64,000 nucleotides of DNA, from contig BCHH01000002.1 of NCBI GenBank assembly GCA_001599595.1, positions 2,617,451 through 2,681,450 of the forward strand, in the 5' to 3' direction. The DNA is from Beverwykella pulmonaria. Lineage: Eukaryota > Ascomycota > Dothideomycetes > Pleosporales > Melanommataceae. The notes under the pieces are model-generated. The model was not told the origin of the DNA and did no database searches. It worked only from the letters and a program-made list of their open reading frames with translations. The position numbers and the translations under genes were made by a program. Positions 13,733-25,126 of this stretch are shown one piece after another. Within the stretch, counting starts at the first letter, position 1. Each line of letters starts with the position of its first letter.

Positions 13733-13758
13733 ACCCAAACCCAAACCCAAACCCAGGT
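13733..13758 (+). repeat. CCCAAA hexamer microsatellite
   Basis: About four copies of CCCAAA in the 3' flank of the Aquarius gene. Too short, and the wrong motif, for an interstitial telomere. Confidence 0.6.
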
Positions 13759-13817
13759 CCCTTTCCCACAGATTATGTAACCGAAAGAAATTACTGAGGC
13801 TGCGACTGTGGCTGCGG

Positions 13818-16800
13818 CTACACTTCTGGTTCCCCTGGTTCCTCTGGCTCCTCCGGCCTCTCTTCGTCGTCATCGCCCCCCTCGTCGTCATCCTCCTTGA
13901 CCAGCACATTCCCCTCCACCTCGTCCTCATCCTCCCCCGCACTCATTTTCACATCCTCATTAACCACCGTCAATACCCCACCACCCTGCCTAAGAGCCTC
14001 CACCTTCGCCTTCGTCATCTCAAACACATACTTCCCCAAATGCTCCACGCCCTCCATCACGGCCTCCCCCTCCGCCTTCTCTTTCACCGTCCTCTTACAC
14101 TCTCCATACATTTCGCCGGTAACTAATGTTAGCACATCCGGTTTCTTAAGTAAAATGTCAAACGCAGGCTTCAATTCAAAGCACGCCTCGAAGACGGAGC
14201 GGCGGCCGAGGATGTACAATCCTAGGCGCGCGCGGGAAAGTGCGACGGTGAGGCGACGGATTGAGCGGAGGTACCCGATGGAGCGGGTGCGGACGAGAGA
14301 GAGGATGATATCTGATTTCACGTTAGCCAGTACTCAAATATTGAGAAGGATGGAGGGGGGAATGGGGACGTACAGTCGTTCTGCTCTCCCTGGTACTTAT
14401 CTACCGTCGCGACAATCCTGGGTAGACCAAAGAGTCTGTTGTTCTTGCATCGATGGCCGAGAACGTCCTTGATCAGCGCGCGTTGTCCGGCGTACGTGGT
14501 TAGAATAGAGATCTTCTCCGCTGGATACCCAAGGAGGCGCATGTACATGAATATTGCAACCGCATACTCAGCTTCACCTAGATTTTGAAGGAAGTGCGGT
14601 GTCGGTTCCATTTCGCCTTTGCCTTTATAGTCGGGGACATCGATAAATTGATATTCGTGCGCGAAGCCGGCGTTCGCGGTCAGGAATTCAGGGTTAGTGG
14701 AGACAGATGGCAGGTTGTCGAGACGTGGGTACCGCCATTTGTACAGCTCTGCTATCGACGAGCGTGCCCGACCTTGCTGGTCGAGCATTATCGTCGGCAC
14801 ACCCAGCCGTACCAGTCTTAGGAAAAGGGATTGCTCGAGGTTCGCATATTGCCTGAACGCGAGGTTCTGGATAACAGGCGAATTCTGCAAGTGATCGCCA
14901 ACGAGGACGATGCGTTGGAGGGGGAGTTCTCCGTTCTGTGGATTTTGCAAAGCGAGGGGGATGAAGTTTTCGATTTCGGTGATTTGGGCCGCTTCTTCCA
15001 TGATCACATTGTCGTAGTGGAAGCCTAGAGATGCGATCTCTTGTCGCCGCATCGCGGCGTGTGTGGAGGTCATGGCTATGATGCGGGCTTCCTTCACGAG
15101 GAGATAGTTTGCCTTGTCCCGCGGATTGCGCAGGATCTCAAAGGGGCGGATGTCCTCGAGCTCGGCGAAGATCTTCTTAACATGGTGATAGCAGCCTTGC
15201 ACGATGTCTAGAATCTCCTCGCGGGAAGAAGTATGAGGAAACAGAGGTTGAGGTGCGTTGGAGAAGTACTGTTTGAAAGGAAATTGGGTGATTATTTGTT
15301 CGACATTCAAATCCTGGCTTTGGATGCTCTCCCAGTATTGCGTCCACGCCGGCTTCACATAGACAAGATTGAAGTAATCTGCTGTCTCGCACGTACTACC
15401 ATGAGACCCGGGGGCACCAAAATTCTTCGCTAGGCGGTCAACCTCAGCCAGGTAGTACGCTCCTCTCTCCAGGAAAGACTCTACACGGCCATGCTTACTG
15501 TAGCTCGCTTCAGTCTCGAGCTCCTCCTCACCGTGGCCCAAGCGCAGGAGGTGGCGTTCATCAATGTCGAGCGCCACAATTTTTTGGAAGAGCTGGTTGA
15601 GCGCCTGATTGCTGTGTGCAACTAGCAGTGTCCGCTGGTCCGGGAAGTCGTGGTATATATTGGATATAATTTGGGTTGCAACGTCCGTCTTACCGGTACC
15701 CGGCGGCCCGACCACAACAGTGAGGCCTGGCTGAGTCCCCGATGTTATCGCTTCGATTTGAGCAGGGGTGAATCGGACCCTGTTCAGCTTGGGTGCGTCT
15801 GCAGGGTAGGGCCCCGTGTTAGGAGGCTTGTATGTCGAGACATGCAGAGACTCATGCACAGGTTGTGCAACCTCGACTTGATCACGACGCCGCTTCTTCG
15901 ATGCTCGCACTGGAGCCGAGTCTGGTGTAGCTGCGGGGAAGTCGAGGATGTATGGAGGCCCAAAGGATGATTGTGCATCTTCGTGGGGTTCGATGGATTT
16001 GCCGGGCAAGGATTCGATCAGGTGTTGCCAGTCTAAAAAGGTATCGCGAAAGTCTATCGAATGCAGGCGGTTCGATAGTCGCTTGTAGGTCGCTGAGGCA
16101 GGATCACCATAACCAAGGAATACTTCCTGAAGCCAGGATGGCGCGGGTATGTCTGAGAGCGTAAGGCGGCGGATAGAATCCAGGATGGGCTGGAAGTTGT
16201 TCTCGCGTCCTCGTCGACGTACGATCAGGTTGATATGCTCGTAAATGTCGGGCCTGCCTAGGGCAACATGGTCCATGTCTTCCTTGTATTGCTTCGCATC
16301 CACATTGAGGAGAAGTCTTCGTTGCCGGGCTCGAGGTGGTGCTCCCTCTGTGTGAGCCTGCTCACGAAGAGGGCGCCCATTGTCGTCCAGCATCTGGACG
16401 ACCTCTGCACACCTGAGCTTATGCAAACTTGACTGTTCTTTCTGCTCATTATCATGCCCGTTCCGCATGGGTACGTCGTCTTGACCTTCTACAGCGAGCA
16501 AGAACACAACGTCGCCGGGCCTCAGCTGTTCCCACTCCCGCCGTACGGGGAACTGAAGGCGGCTGACGTCTAAAATTACCTCGGCACGGACATGAGCTGG
16601 ATGCTCCTCGCCCACATTTGACGGAGCCACGTCTACGATGGCAGGCTTGGAGATGGGTATCGACATCTTCGAGAAGCCACCAAACTTGGTGTTGATGCCC
16701 TTCCCGCGTGGCTGAACACGCTTGACGACATCCTCCATATCCTTACGGATGCCGTAGAATGATTCGGCCCTATACAATATGAACGATCTCCACAAAAAGT

Positions 16801-18292
16801 CGCCCATGGTGAGGTACTGAAGGTTCAATTTCGGTATCGCGAGCGGCTTCGATCCGTCGTAGGACTCGTTCCTGAGGAATGTTGATTCGTACAAGACCTG
16901 TTCTGTTGGGAGGATGGGCATATCACGGATTGCGTCCTTGAAGGTAGGTCTCTGTTCGACTGCGGCAACCAAAGCCTCTGTGAAGAAAACTCTGTCCTGC
17001 ACTAGGAACGATGATTGTGGGTACTCCGTTCGTATATCCAGGAGAGAGCAAAGGTGTATGAGCTCAGAGTCGTCCAGTACGTGAAGGTGCCCTTCTAACT
17101 CGTCCCTATTGCCGATGCTACCATAATTTGCGAGCGCCAGCAGCTGAAGCTTCTCCTGAAAGGCCGCATAACCAGTTCTCTGCAGCTTAGCCAAAGCTGC
17201 ATAGTGTTCTTGATCATACTCCAATTTCGATAATTGCTTGCCCGTCTGGTCCTCGATTGGGAAGTAAGTGAAGTGGCTCAGAAGGTTGAAAAGATCCCGG
17301 AAAAGGCCATTGTCCTCATCCGTGTACATGGGAGATAGCCTGATCGCGGGAAGCATGTTGAGATCGCGTAGTAGCGAGTTTACATATCTCCTCGTCGGCA
17401 GTTGGCTCTGCAGATCTGTGAGGAGCTCGATGAAGCGCTCGCAATATGACAAGTTGTCCCTTGTCTCCTCTCTCGTCTTGCTGTTGTAGAGGCGGTCTAG
17501 AAAGTCTAGGAGCAATGCGTAGAGCCATGAGCGCTCAAACCGCAGCCTGACTTGTAGCGCCTCATCCCCAGCATCGAAACGCTTCGACGCCGCGCGCCAT
17601 GCCTTCCGTAGCATCGGGGTCTTCTCGAAGAGCTGATCGCGGACAGCGTCCGAGTGTAGGTTCTGCCATATCGATATTGCAACCAGCGGCGCGCACTCCT
17701 TTCGCACCAGGCCGCTATCGAGAGACTGAAATGCGCCAATGACAAAGGATATAAGCTGTGTCCGTATTTTGATGGGTTGAGATGGGTCCACGGCCATGGA
17801 CAGTATCCGGCGGAAAAAGTCCGAGAATTCGGCAGGCTTTTCAGCGAACAGTTCTGCAGCTCAACGTTAGCATTTTCCCCCAATACAATCGAACAGCTGT
17901 TGCGGCTCCTTACCCCATGAAGGCAGATTCTCCCTCCGTTTGACATTGACCATGAGCGCCAGCAGCAGGTGATGGTAGTTGGATGCATCCTCGGTGAATC
18001 CAGGCCACAGATATCGCTCCAGCAGCTGCAGGTTCTCCAGTACGAGCAGCGACGAGTAGGCAAAGTCGACCCCTTCTAGCATGTCCCAAAGCTCTTTCTT
18101 CACCACCTCAGCGCGGACTTTGGGCGGCGTTTTCACCGTCAGCCAGTTCTTGCGCGCCACCTGCGCGAAATGGTTTTCGCCATGGAGGTCGGCGACGGTA
18201 GGCCGGGCGTGCAGGATCGAGGAGTTGGACGACTGCGCTGTGGTTGCACCGTTGTGCACGCTCTCGGGCCCGTTCTGCTTTATATCCTCCAT
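13818..18292 (-). CDS. cwf11: Aquarius / Cwf11 intron-binding spliceosomal helicase
   Basis: SF1 (Upf1-like) RNA helicase of the intron-binding complex, which contacts the intron upstream of the branch point. Exons: 17914-18292, 14374-17859, 13818-14311; 1452 residues. The N-terminal half is the Aquarius armadillo-like scaffold. Helicase motifs follow: [14 protein letters not shown] (Walker A), VIMEEAAQITE (motif II), VGDHLQNSPV (motif III), VDKYQGEQND (motif V) and VALSRARLGLYI (motif VI). The tail is strongly acidic (E/D/P-rich). The first intron has two in-frame acceptors 6 nt apart (exon start 17859 or 17853), a possible NAGNAG-like choice. It is divergent from the complex I gene, with 231 bp between start codons. 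Confidence 0.94.
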
Positions 18293-18523
18293 CGCGACGG
18301 CGTTCTCGTGCTATGGCTCCGTTCAGTGGGTTCGTGGGCTTGGGGTGTGATGGTGAATGGCTTCCACACTCACTGCCGGCGCAAGATCAACCTTGTCGCA
18401 TCTTTTGTGTACTTTCGAGGACGTGGAGCTCGGGCCACCGCTTTGGCGTTGCGGCTCTTGCCGTCTCGAATCTCAACCTCGTCGCACTCCGCATAACCCA
18501 GCAGAGCCCCTCACCAACCCACC
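18293..18523. promoter_or_regulatory. bidirectional promoter, cwf11 / complex I 21-kDa subunit
   Basis: 231 bp separate two divergent ATGs, so both genes share this promoter space. No individual site is claimed. Confidence 0.5.
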
Positions 18524-19317
18524 ATGGCCGAGCAGACCAAGCAGACGACCTTCACCACGCCAGTCGTGCCGGACAAGATCCCCACCGGCGAGTATCCTGT
18601 GAGCAATTGGCCCCCTCGGCGCCACCCAATGGCCCGCAACTAGCTGACATGTACAACAGCTCATCGACAATGACCCGTACGGCCCTTCGCTACCATTCCG
18701 CCAATGCACACGACTGATGAGAGCAGACATTTCAAACGCGTAATGCGGTATACCCGCCCCTCGGACTGGGCCTACGGGCTCGGCATCGGCTCCATCAGTC
18801 CTGCTCTGATGCTGTACTGGGAGAAGGTGTCGCCATCTTTCGTGGGCAAGGGCGGCTTTGCACCTATCATGCGGTTGAGCTTCGCCGTGGGCGCTACGGG
18901 CGCATTCCTCTCCGCATATGCCAGGTCGTCTCGTACGTGGATTTCCATATGACCATTCTTCCCAAATTCTCTCCCCCTGGGCACCCTTGCAGCGCTTATG
19001 CATTGGAGATTGACAATTGGCTTGCAGACCGCTTTTACGGCGCGCGAGAAAACCGCCGGGAGGTTGAGATGGATATGAGGGAAATGGTGGACAAAGTCAA
19101 GAAAGGCGAACCTCTATATGGCACCTCCGAGATGTCGGAATACCTGCAGGGCGTCGCACACAGGAACTCTAGGTACTCGGCCACATTCGTGCACGTTATC
19201 CCATGGCCCAACTTTGTGAACCACCCATACCACGGCGTCGACACTGCCAAGTACTACCGACAGGCGGAGCTGGAATTGGAGCAGGAGCGGTTAGCGAAAG
19301 AGGGCAAGTCATCGTGA
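18524..19317 (+). CDS. complex I 21-kDa accessory subunit (N. crassa 20.9-kDa type)
   Basis: Accessory subunit of mitochondrial NADH:ubiquinone oxidoreductase, of the fungal NUXM / 20.9-kDa type. Four exons (18524-18598, 18660-18676, 18727-18932, 19028-19317) close in frame to 195 residues. Exon 2 is a 17-nt micro-exon that completes the conserved stretch LIDNDPHFKRV. Two hydrophobic segments (AYGLGIGSISPALMLYW and LSFAVGATGAFLSAY) are the predicted membrane helices. The C-terminal half is charged. There is no cleavable presequence, as is usual for this subunit. Confidence 0.9.
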
Positions 19318-19470
19318 GGGAGGAGCAGCGAACAGAAAACAGCATATCAAAGATTTCATTAGGTCGTGTGGAGTGTATATATTGCAACGGGGAACAGACA
19401 GGATGTATTAACATGCTTTCCACCATGGAGACATCACGTGATGATTTTGAAATATATTTTCTACGCGTGG

Positions 19471-21564
19471 CTAGACCAAATGGTCCAGAACCGTCCTCTG
19501 CCCAAGAACCACCATCTTATACTTGGAGATCCAGTCATCGCGGTTAACTAGCCCAGGTCAGTTCCTCAATCATCATCACATGAACATCCTGGAGAAACTC
19601 ACTGTACGCGCCACAGATCCTCCTCTTCCCTGTAAACGCACTCCGCCCATGCATAACTCTCCAATTATCAAAAACCAACACTCTTCCGGGAGTCAATTGC
19701 TCCCAGTACTCATTTTCTTTCTTCTTGACTAAACTATCCCATTTCCGTGCCGCATCGTACCACTCCTCAGTCCGATGCAACGGTAGTTCAATTGACGCCC
19801 GATCACTCGAGTTCCAGCGCACCTGCAGCAAATACCCGGTAGTTGGATCGTGCTGCAGGACCGGGAAACCCTTGTAGGGCTGGATGCTAATACCGTCGTT
19901 GCCGCTGGCGTGGCAGTTTACATTTACTTCCGCGAGCGTTTCGTATGCCTTTCTGTCTGTGTTGTGCAGCTCCTGCGCTATTTTGAAGCCGTCGACGAGG
20001 AGCGAGGCCCCGCCTGAACCGTTAGTGTGCGAAAGGAGGTGGAAAGCTTGGAGGCCTGCTGGATCGGAGAAGTAGGTTGTGTCTGTGTGTGCTTCGAGGG
20101 CGATGTTGGTGTATGCTGTATCATTGGAGGCCAGGTCAGCCGTGAAGTCGTAGAAGCCGCCGTAGTGCGTAGGCCGGATGAAGGATATACGTTCGAGGAG
20201 GGTTTTGGTAGTGGCGGGGTCGTCGAAAGGGACGTTATCGATGTAGCAGAAGCCATATTGGCGCTGCGTGTTTGGGTTAAGAGTGAGATGTGTGGAATGG
20301 GGATGGAGGAAGGCTTACGAGGCGTTTGAGCAGGGCTCTATCGAAGTTTGTGGATGATACGGAGCCGGGTTTTGGGGGACCTAGGTACGGTAATCGGGGC
20401 GGGTCGGAGGCGATGGTGGAGTCCCACAATGTCAGCCTTCACATTGCGTATTAGTGTGGGTTTTAGATAGAGGTGTTGGGATGAGTACCCAGTAAGGCCT
20501 TGTCGTATGACGGCTTTCTTTTCCGGGGTTGCAAACGCACGGCGGATGAAGTCATGACCGTAAGTGCTTTTGTGACCGTCGCTCCCTGGAGGTAGATTAG
20601 TATTCAAGTCCTCTCTGCCGATTCAATTAATGGAATCTGACACTCGATATCAATCTCGGATTCTCGGACGGAGCTCGATTGAATGGATATGTTATGGGGA
20701 ATCTAACATTTCCCATTGTTAGGATGTTGCTTCTGAAAAGGGGATTGTATGGCTCGGGCTACATACCTTGAAGGTATCAAGCAGCCTCTGCTTGGTATAC
20801 GTATGGACGCAACTATTACACTGGCAATTGTCCCTATTCTAGAAGTAAGACGATGGCTTCGTACCAACGGGGCCCCACCACCCTTACATGTCTACTTACC
20901 GGAGCCAAATATTGGGTCTAGCACCTGTCAGCAAACTGTCCGGCCGAAGGCAATGTAGCAAGTAACTGACACGCGCTTATTTGCAAGCTCGACGAAATTG
21001 TCAATGACCTGAATAGGATCTGTCGCAAGCTCCACCCTAACATTGTCGCTATATGGAATCTGCACCATTTGCTCAGCCCAACCCCAGCACTTAGAGCTTC
21101 CTGGTACAGCAGTTTACATACATACATGCCCTTCAGGGTAGATTGAAGGGTACGATGCTCACGAAACAATTTCCTCAGTTCATTGGATACTTGTCTCATT
21201 TCGGCCAAAGATTGCTTCATCTGGGATAGTGTTTCTGTGGGTAGTACTTTGTCCAATTCCGGCGTTTGGATTGGAAGTGTGGGTTTAATTATATCAAGAT
21301 CGGGTGTTACCTTGGGCAAAGTAGAGCTTTGGTCTTCGACTTCGGCCGGCGAGGTCGTCGAGTTGGAGCGCATTTGGCCTGCACGAGCGGGGCATTGTGG
21401 TTCTAGTTGAGCTTTCCAGACGCTGTGGGCAGATGAAACTATCCTCGTCTTCCTGAACACATGGGTTGCGATAATAGAACTTGAGAGAAATCAGAGTGAG
21501 ATGTTTAGCTGACCAATAGGACATACCCCGTTGGTGTCACACGTGTGAGGAATCTCGAAGACAT
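19471..21564 (-). CDS. TMLHE: trimethyllysine dioxygenase (carnitine biosynthesis)
   Basis: Fe(II)/2-oxoglutarate dioxygenase of the gamma-butyrobetaine hydroxylase family; trimethyllysine hydroxylation is the first step of carnitine synthesis. Ten phase-matched exons: 21527-21564, 21163-21479, 20971-21100, 20900-20917, 20767-20833, 20642-20702, 20489-20585, 20319-20436, 19603-20263, 19471-19547; 527 residues. The N-terminal MSSRFLTRV segment looks like a mitochondrial presequence. Zinc-binding N-domain: WLRDNCQCNSC, then KQRLLDTF. Iron ligands: HTDTTYF (HxD) and the distal His in RVMHGRSAF, followed by GKRRICGAY. Exon 4 is only 18 nt. The region between the presequence and WLRDNC is longer than usual and its first junctions are the least certain. 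Confidence 0.88.
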
Positions 21565-21856
21565 GATGTAATAATAGATCAGGTGAGAGGCAAATAAAGG
21601 CAGAGACTACCATTGACAATTGGAAATAGAAAGGAAGAATTGAACAAAATAGACAGAAATGTGGTAGGCGCTTATTCAAGTGGCACGATGTTGGACTAGG
21701 AGTGATTGAAGCTCGGTTGTCGGCAGGTACCGCTTCTTCGCGGAATTACGACCGCCCTGCACAAAGAAATCCGAAAACCACAAAAGGCGATCTAGCTCCC
21801 GAGGGTAGGGGAGTGCAAAAAGGGATGTGAAATTGGTCAAAAAAACCCTTCTTTAG

Positions 21857-21928
21857 CGACACCAGAGGGACTCGAACCCTCAATCTTTGCCACCGGAAAG
21901 CAACGCCTTACCATTAGGCCATGGTGCC
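21857..21928 (-). tRNA. tRNA-Arg (anticodon CCG)
   Basis: Complete 72-nt cloverleaf without intron. Acceptor GGCACCA pairs with TGGTGTC, D-stem GCC/GGC, anticodon stem TTGCT/GGCAA with loop TTCCGGT (anticodon CCG, codon CGG), 5-nt variable loop, T-arm GAGGG-TTCGAGT-CCCTC, discriminator G. A run of T residues follows about 12 nt downstream on the minus strand, a normal Pol III terminator. Confidence 0.95.
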
Positions 21929-22538
21929 TGTGAAATCAAATATAAAGAAAATTGTAGAGGTAGTTGTTATATATTCAAGTCATGTTTTTTAATAACAGTT
22001 TGCTTAGCCCATACTTTGGTTTATGTGCAATCTCGGGTCACTCCAGCCTGTACGATGGTCTAGTCTAGCCGCTTAAGTGGTCTTCGGATCACAGCTCTTG
22101 TTCTGCACGTCCTGCCATTCTAATTTTCTGTCTGCCTTGAACACTGGAATATTTGGAACAATTTCGTCCTAACAAGGGCTGGAATGACAACAAGGCTTTC
22201 GGTCTTGATACCCAAGAATCTGAAATACCCAAATGGACAATTTGGCTATTCGCAAGTGCACAACAACGAAGACAAGATGATGTGAAGTTGAGGTGAATGC
22301 ATATGATTGGCCTATAAAAGTGGAGGCACAGGCCCGTCGCCAAGGTGCCGATGGCGCTAGAATGTCGGAGCTACAGGTGCGTAATCCACAGCTGCCTCAA
22401 AACACCTTCACTTCAACAACCACACGTAGTTGCTGTAACACCCGCTTTCTGCAGCCATCTACATCCTTTCTCTCTCCAAATTACTTCCTTCACTCGACCG
22501 AAACTTCCCCAATCTAGCCTTTTCCACACACCGCCACC
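21929..22538. other. intergenic, tRNA 5' flank and rpt5 promoter
   Basis: No gene seen. The last 100 bp before the rpt5 ATG are CT/CA-rich, as is common for fungal leaders. Confidence 0.4.
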
Positions 22539-24091
22539 ATGGCAACACTTGAGGACCTCGATGACCTTGAGCGCGAGGAGAAGGAAGACAAGAAGGACGA
22601 GAAGAAGAAGGATAGCGATGGCAAGATTGAAGGTGACGCGGAAATGAAGGACGCGGAGCCTGAGGAGGAGGTGCTGGACGAGGAGATCCTCAACTCAAGC
22701 ACACGAGACATCATGGCGCGGAAGCGGCTACTGGAAAACGACATGCGGATCATGAAGAGCGAGTTCCAGAGGTTGACGCACGAGAAGGCGAATATGAGCG
22801 AGAAGATCAGGGACAACCTTGAGAAGATCGAGAACAACAGGTACGCTGACATCGAGTTTTGCGCTAGACCGCCACACGGTGTTTACAGCACATGTGCTAA
22901 AATGTCCCAGACAACTCCCATATCTCGTCGGAAACGTCGTAGAGATACTAGACCTCGACGTCACAGCAGAGGCAGCCGAAGAAGGCGCAAATATTGACCT
23001 GGATGCCACCCGCGTCGGCAAGTCGGCGGTCATCAAAACCTCGACACGACAGACTATCTTTCTCCCTCTCATCGGTCTCGTAGACCATGAAAAACTCAAG
23101 CCCGGCGATCTCATCGGCGTGAACAAAGACTCCTATCTCGTTCTCGACACATTGCCCGCCGAGTACGATAGCCGAGTAAAGGCTATGGAAGTCGACGAGA
23201 AGCCGACAGAGAAATACACGGATGTGGGTGGCTTGGATAAACAGATTGAGGAACTTGTGGAGGCTGTTGTCTGGCCCATGAAGGAGGCGGAACGCTTCAA
23301 GAAGATTGGTATCAAGGCGCCAAAAGGTATGCATATCTCAGCCACCAAACATACTTCACTTTGACTTACTGGAATTCTAGGTGCTCTAATGTACGGCCCT
23401 CCGGGTACCGGGAAAACTCTGCTTGCTCGAGCGTGCGCTGCACAGACTGATGCCACTTTCCTCAAACTCGCAGGTCCACAGCTTGTCCAAATGTTCATCG
23501 GAGACGGTGCGAAGCTTGTGCGAGACTGCTTTGCACTTGCAAAAGAGAAGGCACCCTCAATCATCTTCATCGACGAGCTGGATGCCGTCGGCACAAAACG
23601 TTTTGACTCGGAGAAGTCAGGTGACAGAGAGGTACAGAGAACTATGTTGGAACTCCTCAACCAACTCGACGGTTTCGCTTCCGATGATCGTGTCAAGGTC
23701 CTTGCTGCTACGAATCGTGTCGATGTCCTAGACCCCGCTCTTCTTCGATCTGGTCGTCTGGATAGGAAGATTGAATTCCCTCTACCGAACGAAGAGGCTC
23801 GAGCACAGATTCTGCGCATTCACTCCAGGAAGATGACCGTGGATGAAGGTGTCAACTGGCCAGAGTTGGCGCGCAGTACCGACGAGTTCGGTGGTGCGCA
23901 GCTGAAGGCCGTGTGTGTAGAGGCAGGAATGATTGCTCTACGATTGGGGCAGCATAAGATTAGCCACGAGCACTACGTCGATGCCATTTCGGAAGTTCAG
24001 GTAAGCTCTAATATATGTTCCGATATCGTTACATTTACTAATAATAACTCCACAGGCCAAGAAGAAGGACACTGTCAACTTCTACGCATAG
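22539..24091 (+). CDS. rpt5: 26S proteasome regulatory ATPase Rpt5 (PSMC3)
   Basis: AAA+ subunit of the 19S base that unfolds substrates for the 20S core. Four exons (22539-22840, 22911-23326, 23381-24000, 24056-24091) give 457 residues. It has an acidic/lysine N-terminus, a coiled coil ending near [12 protein letters not shown], an OB domain and an AAA domain with GPPGTGKT (Walker A), [11 protein letters not shown] (Walker B), [21 protein letters not shown] (sensor and arginine finger). The last exon is only 36 nt and encodes the FYA C-terminus, the HbYX motif that docks into the 20S alpha ring and opens the gate. Confidence 0.96.
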
Positions 24092-24377
24092 TGGGGCAGC
24101 GAATAGGGCAGGGTGTTGGCTGCATTTGCGCGCTACCGATGCCGCGCTTGTACTCATAATAAATAGAAATCGGGAAACGACGGACCAAATCGTCACCATT
24201 TTGAACAAGTTTCCTATGCATATGTTGTAGCACATCTTGCAACATGCTCTTACTTTTACAGGATTTTGTTTTGGAAATCCGATTTTGCCTTTGACGACTC
24301 TTTTTTCCCACATCTAGACGGGCTCCAGCCTACCGAACAATATTGAGGAGGGATCAACGGGTTTATTTTACATCGTG

Positions 24378-24964
24378 CTAATTGTTTATATATGCTTTAT
24401 GGAACACCGTGTACAGGACGGCCAGGCCCCAGCTCTGGAAGTTTGAGATGCAGCCTAACGAAAGCCCACTGATGTGCCGTGGACAAGGAAATTGTGGCGT
24501 GCCAACTGACCTTGATATTCATACACCTTGAAAGTCACGGTCCACACCTTATCTGTACTGCGTTCATACGCCTCGGTGCAGTTGTTGTTAAACCAAACCG
24601 GCACGCCTCTGAGCGGGCGCAGCTGATTGGCTGTCCAACGACGCCCGAATAATCCCAACTGGCGAGCTCAAGACTTCAACACCACGTTTCCTACGCACGC
24701 GGATCTACAGAATCCCTTGATAGGTCCAATTTTCGCCTTGTCTCCCCACGGTAACAACGAAAGCTGGAGAAACTCTCGGTTCCTTTCATGCTGTGCATAG
24801 CCGCTGATAGCGGTAGGAAAGTTCGAGCGGATCTCGGCGATAGTTCGTGACTCTGTGTTTCGCCTCAAGGCCAGGTTTCCGGCGCCGGCTTCAGGGTCTG
24901 CTGGATCGGCTTGACATGTGGCTGGCTCAATTGGCTGGTAGGCCTCACGCTGTTCGCTTTCCAA
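24378..24964 (-). CDS. hypothetical protein
   Basis: Not recognised. Three exons (24709-24964, 24511-24666, 24378-24454) join in frame to 162 residues. The inner intron 24455-24510 has a GTCAGT donor and TTAG acceptor and its phase fits. The intron 24667-24708 is only 42 nt, unusually short, with a GAG acceptor. The N-terminus is polar and the middle is rich in Arg/Trp. I see no signal peptide or membrane span. Its 5' end lies in the probable leader of the divergent bta1 gene. It could be spurious; the long open first exon and matching phases are the only support. Confidence 0.4.
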
Positions 24965-25126
24965 TGTTGCGTAAGTGTTGGATATTTAGCATCATGTGGA
25001 CCCTCATTGCGACGACCCGAAGTCGGACTGAGCTATCGCTTGCTGTGTGCATTTAATATCATGTTGGTTTCTCTTGTGCCGTTTTCTTTTCGTCTTCATG
25101 CGATCTATTCCTCAATAGCCACAGCC

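Noticed and set aside
13733..13758. CCCAAA repeat as an interstitial telomere
   Set aside because: Fungal telomeres are usually TTAGGG/CCCTAA; this is a short hexamer microsatellite.
13897..14472. 191-codon plus-strand frame over the end of the Aquarius gene
   Set aside because: Thr/Ser-rich shadow of the acidic tail on the other strand.
21880..21895. GGTGGCAAA, identical to the yeast proteasome control element (Rpn4 site), about 650 bp upstream of rpt5
   Set aside because: It lies inside the anticodon arm of the tRNA-Arg gene and is explained by the tRNA sequence.
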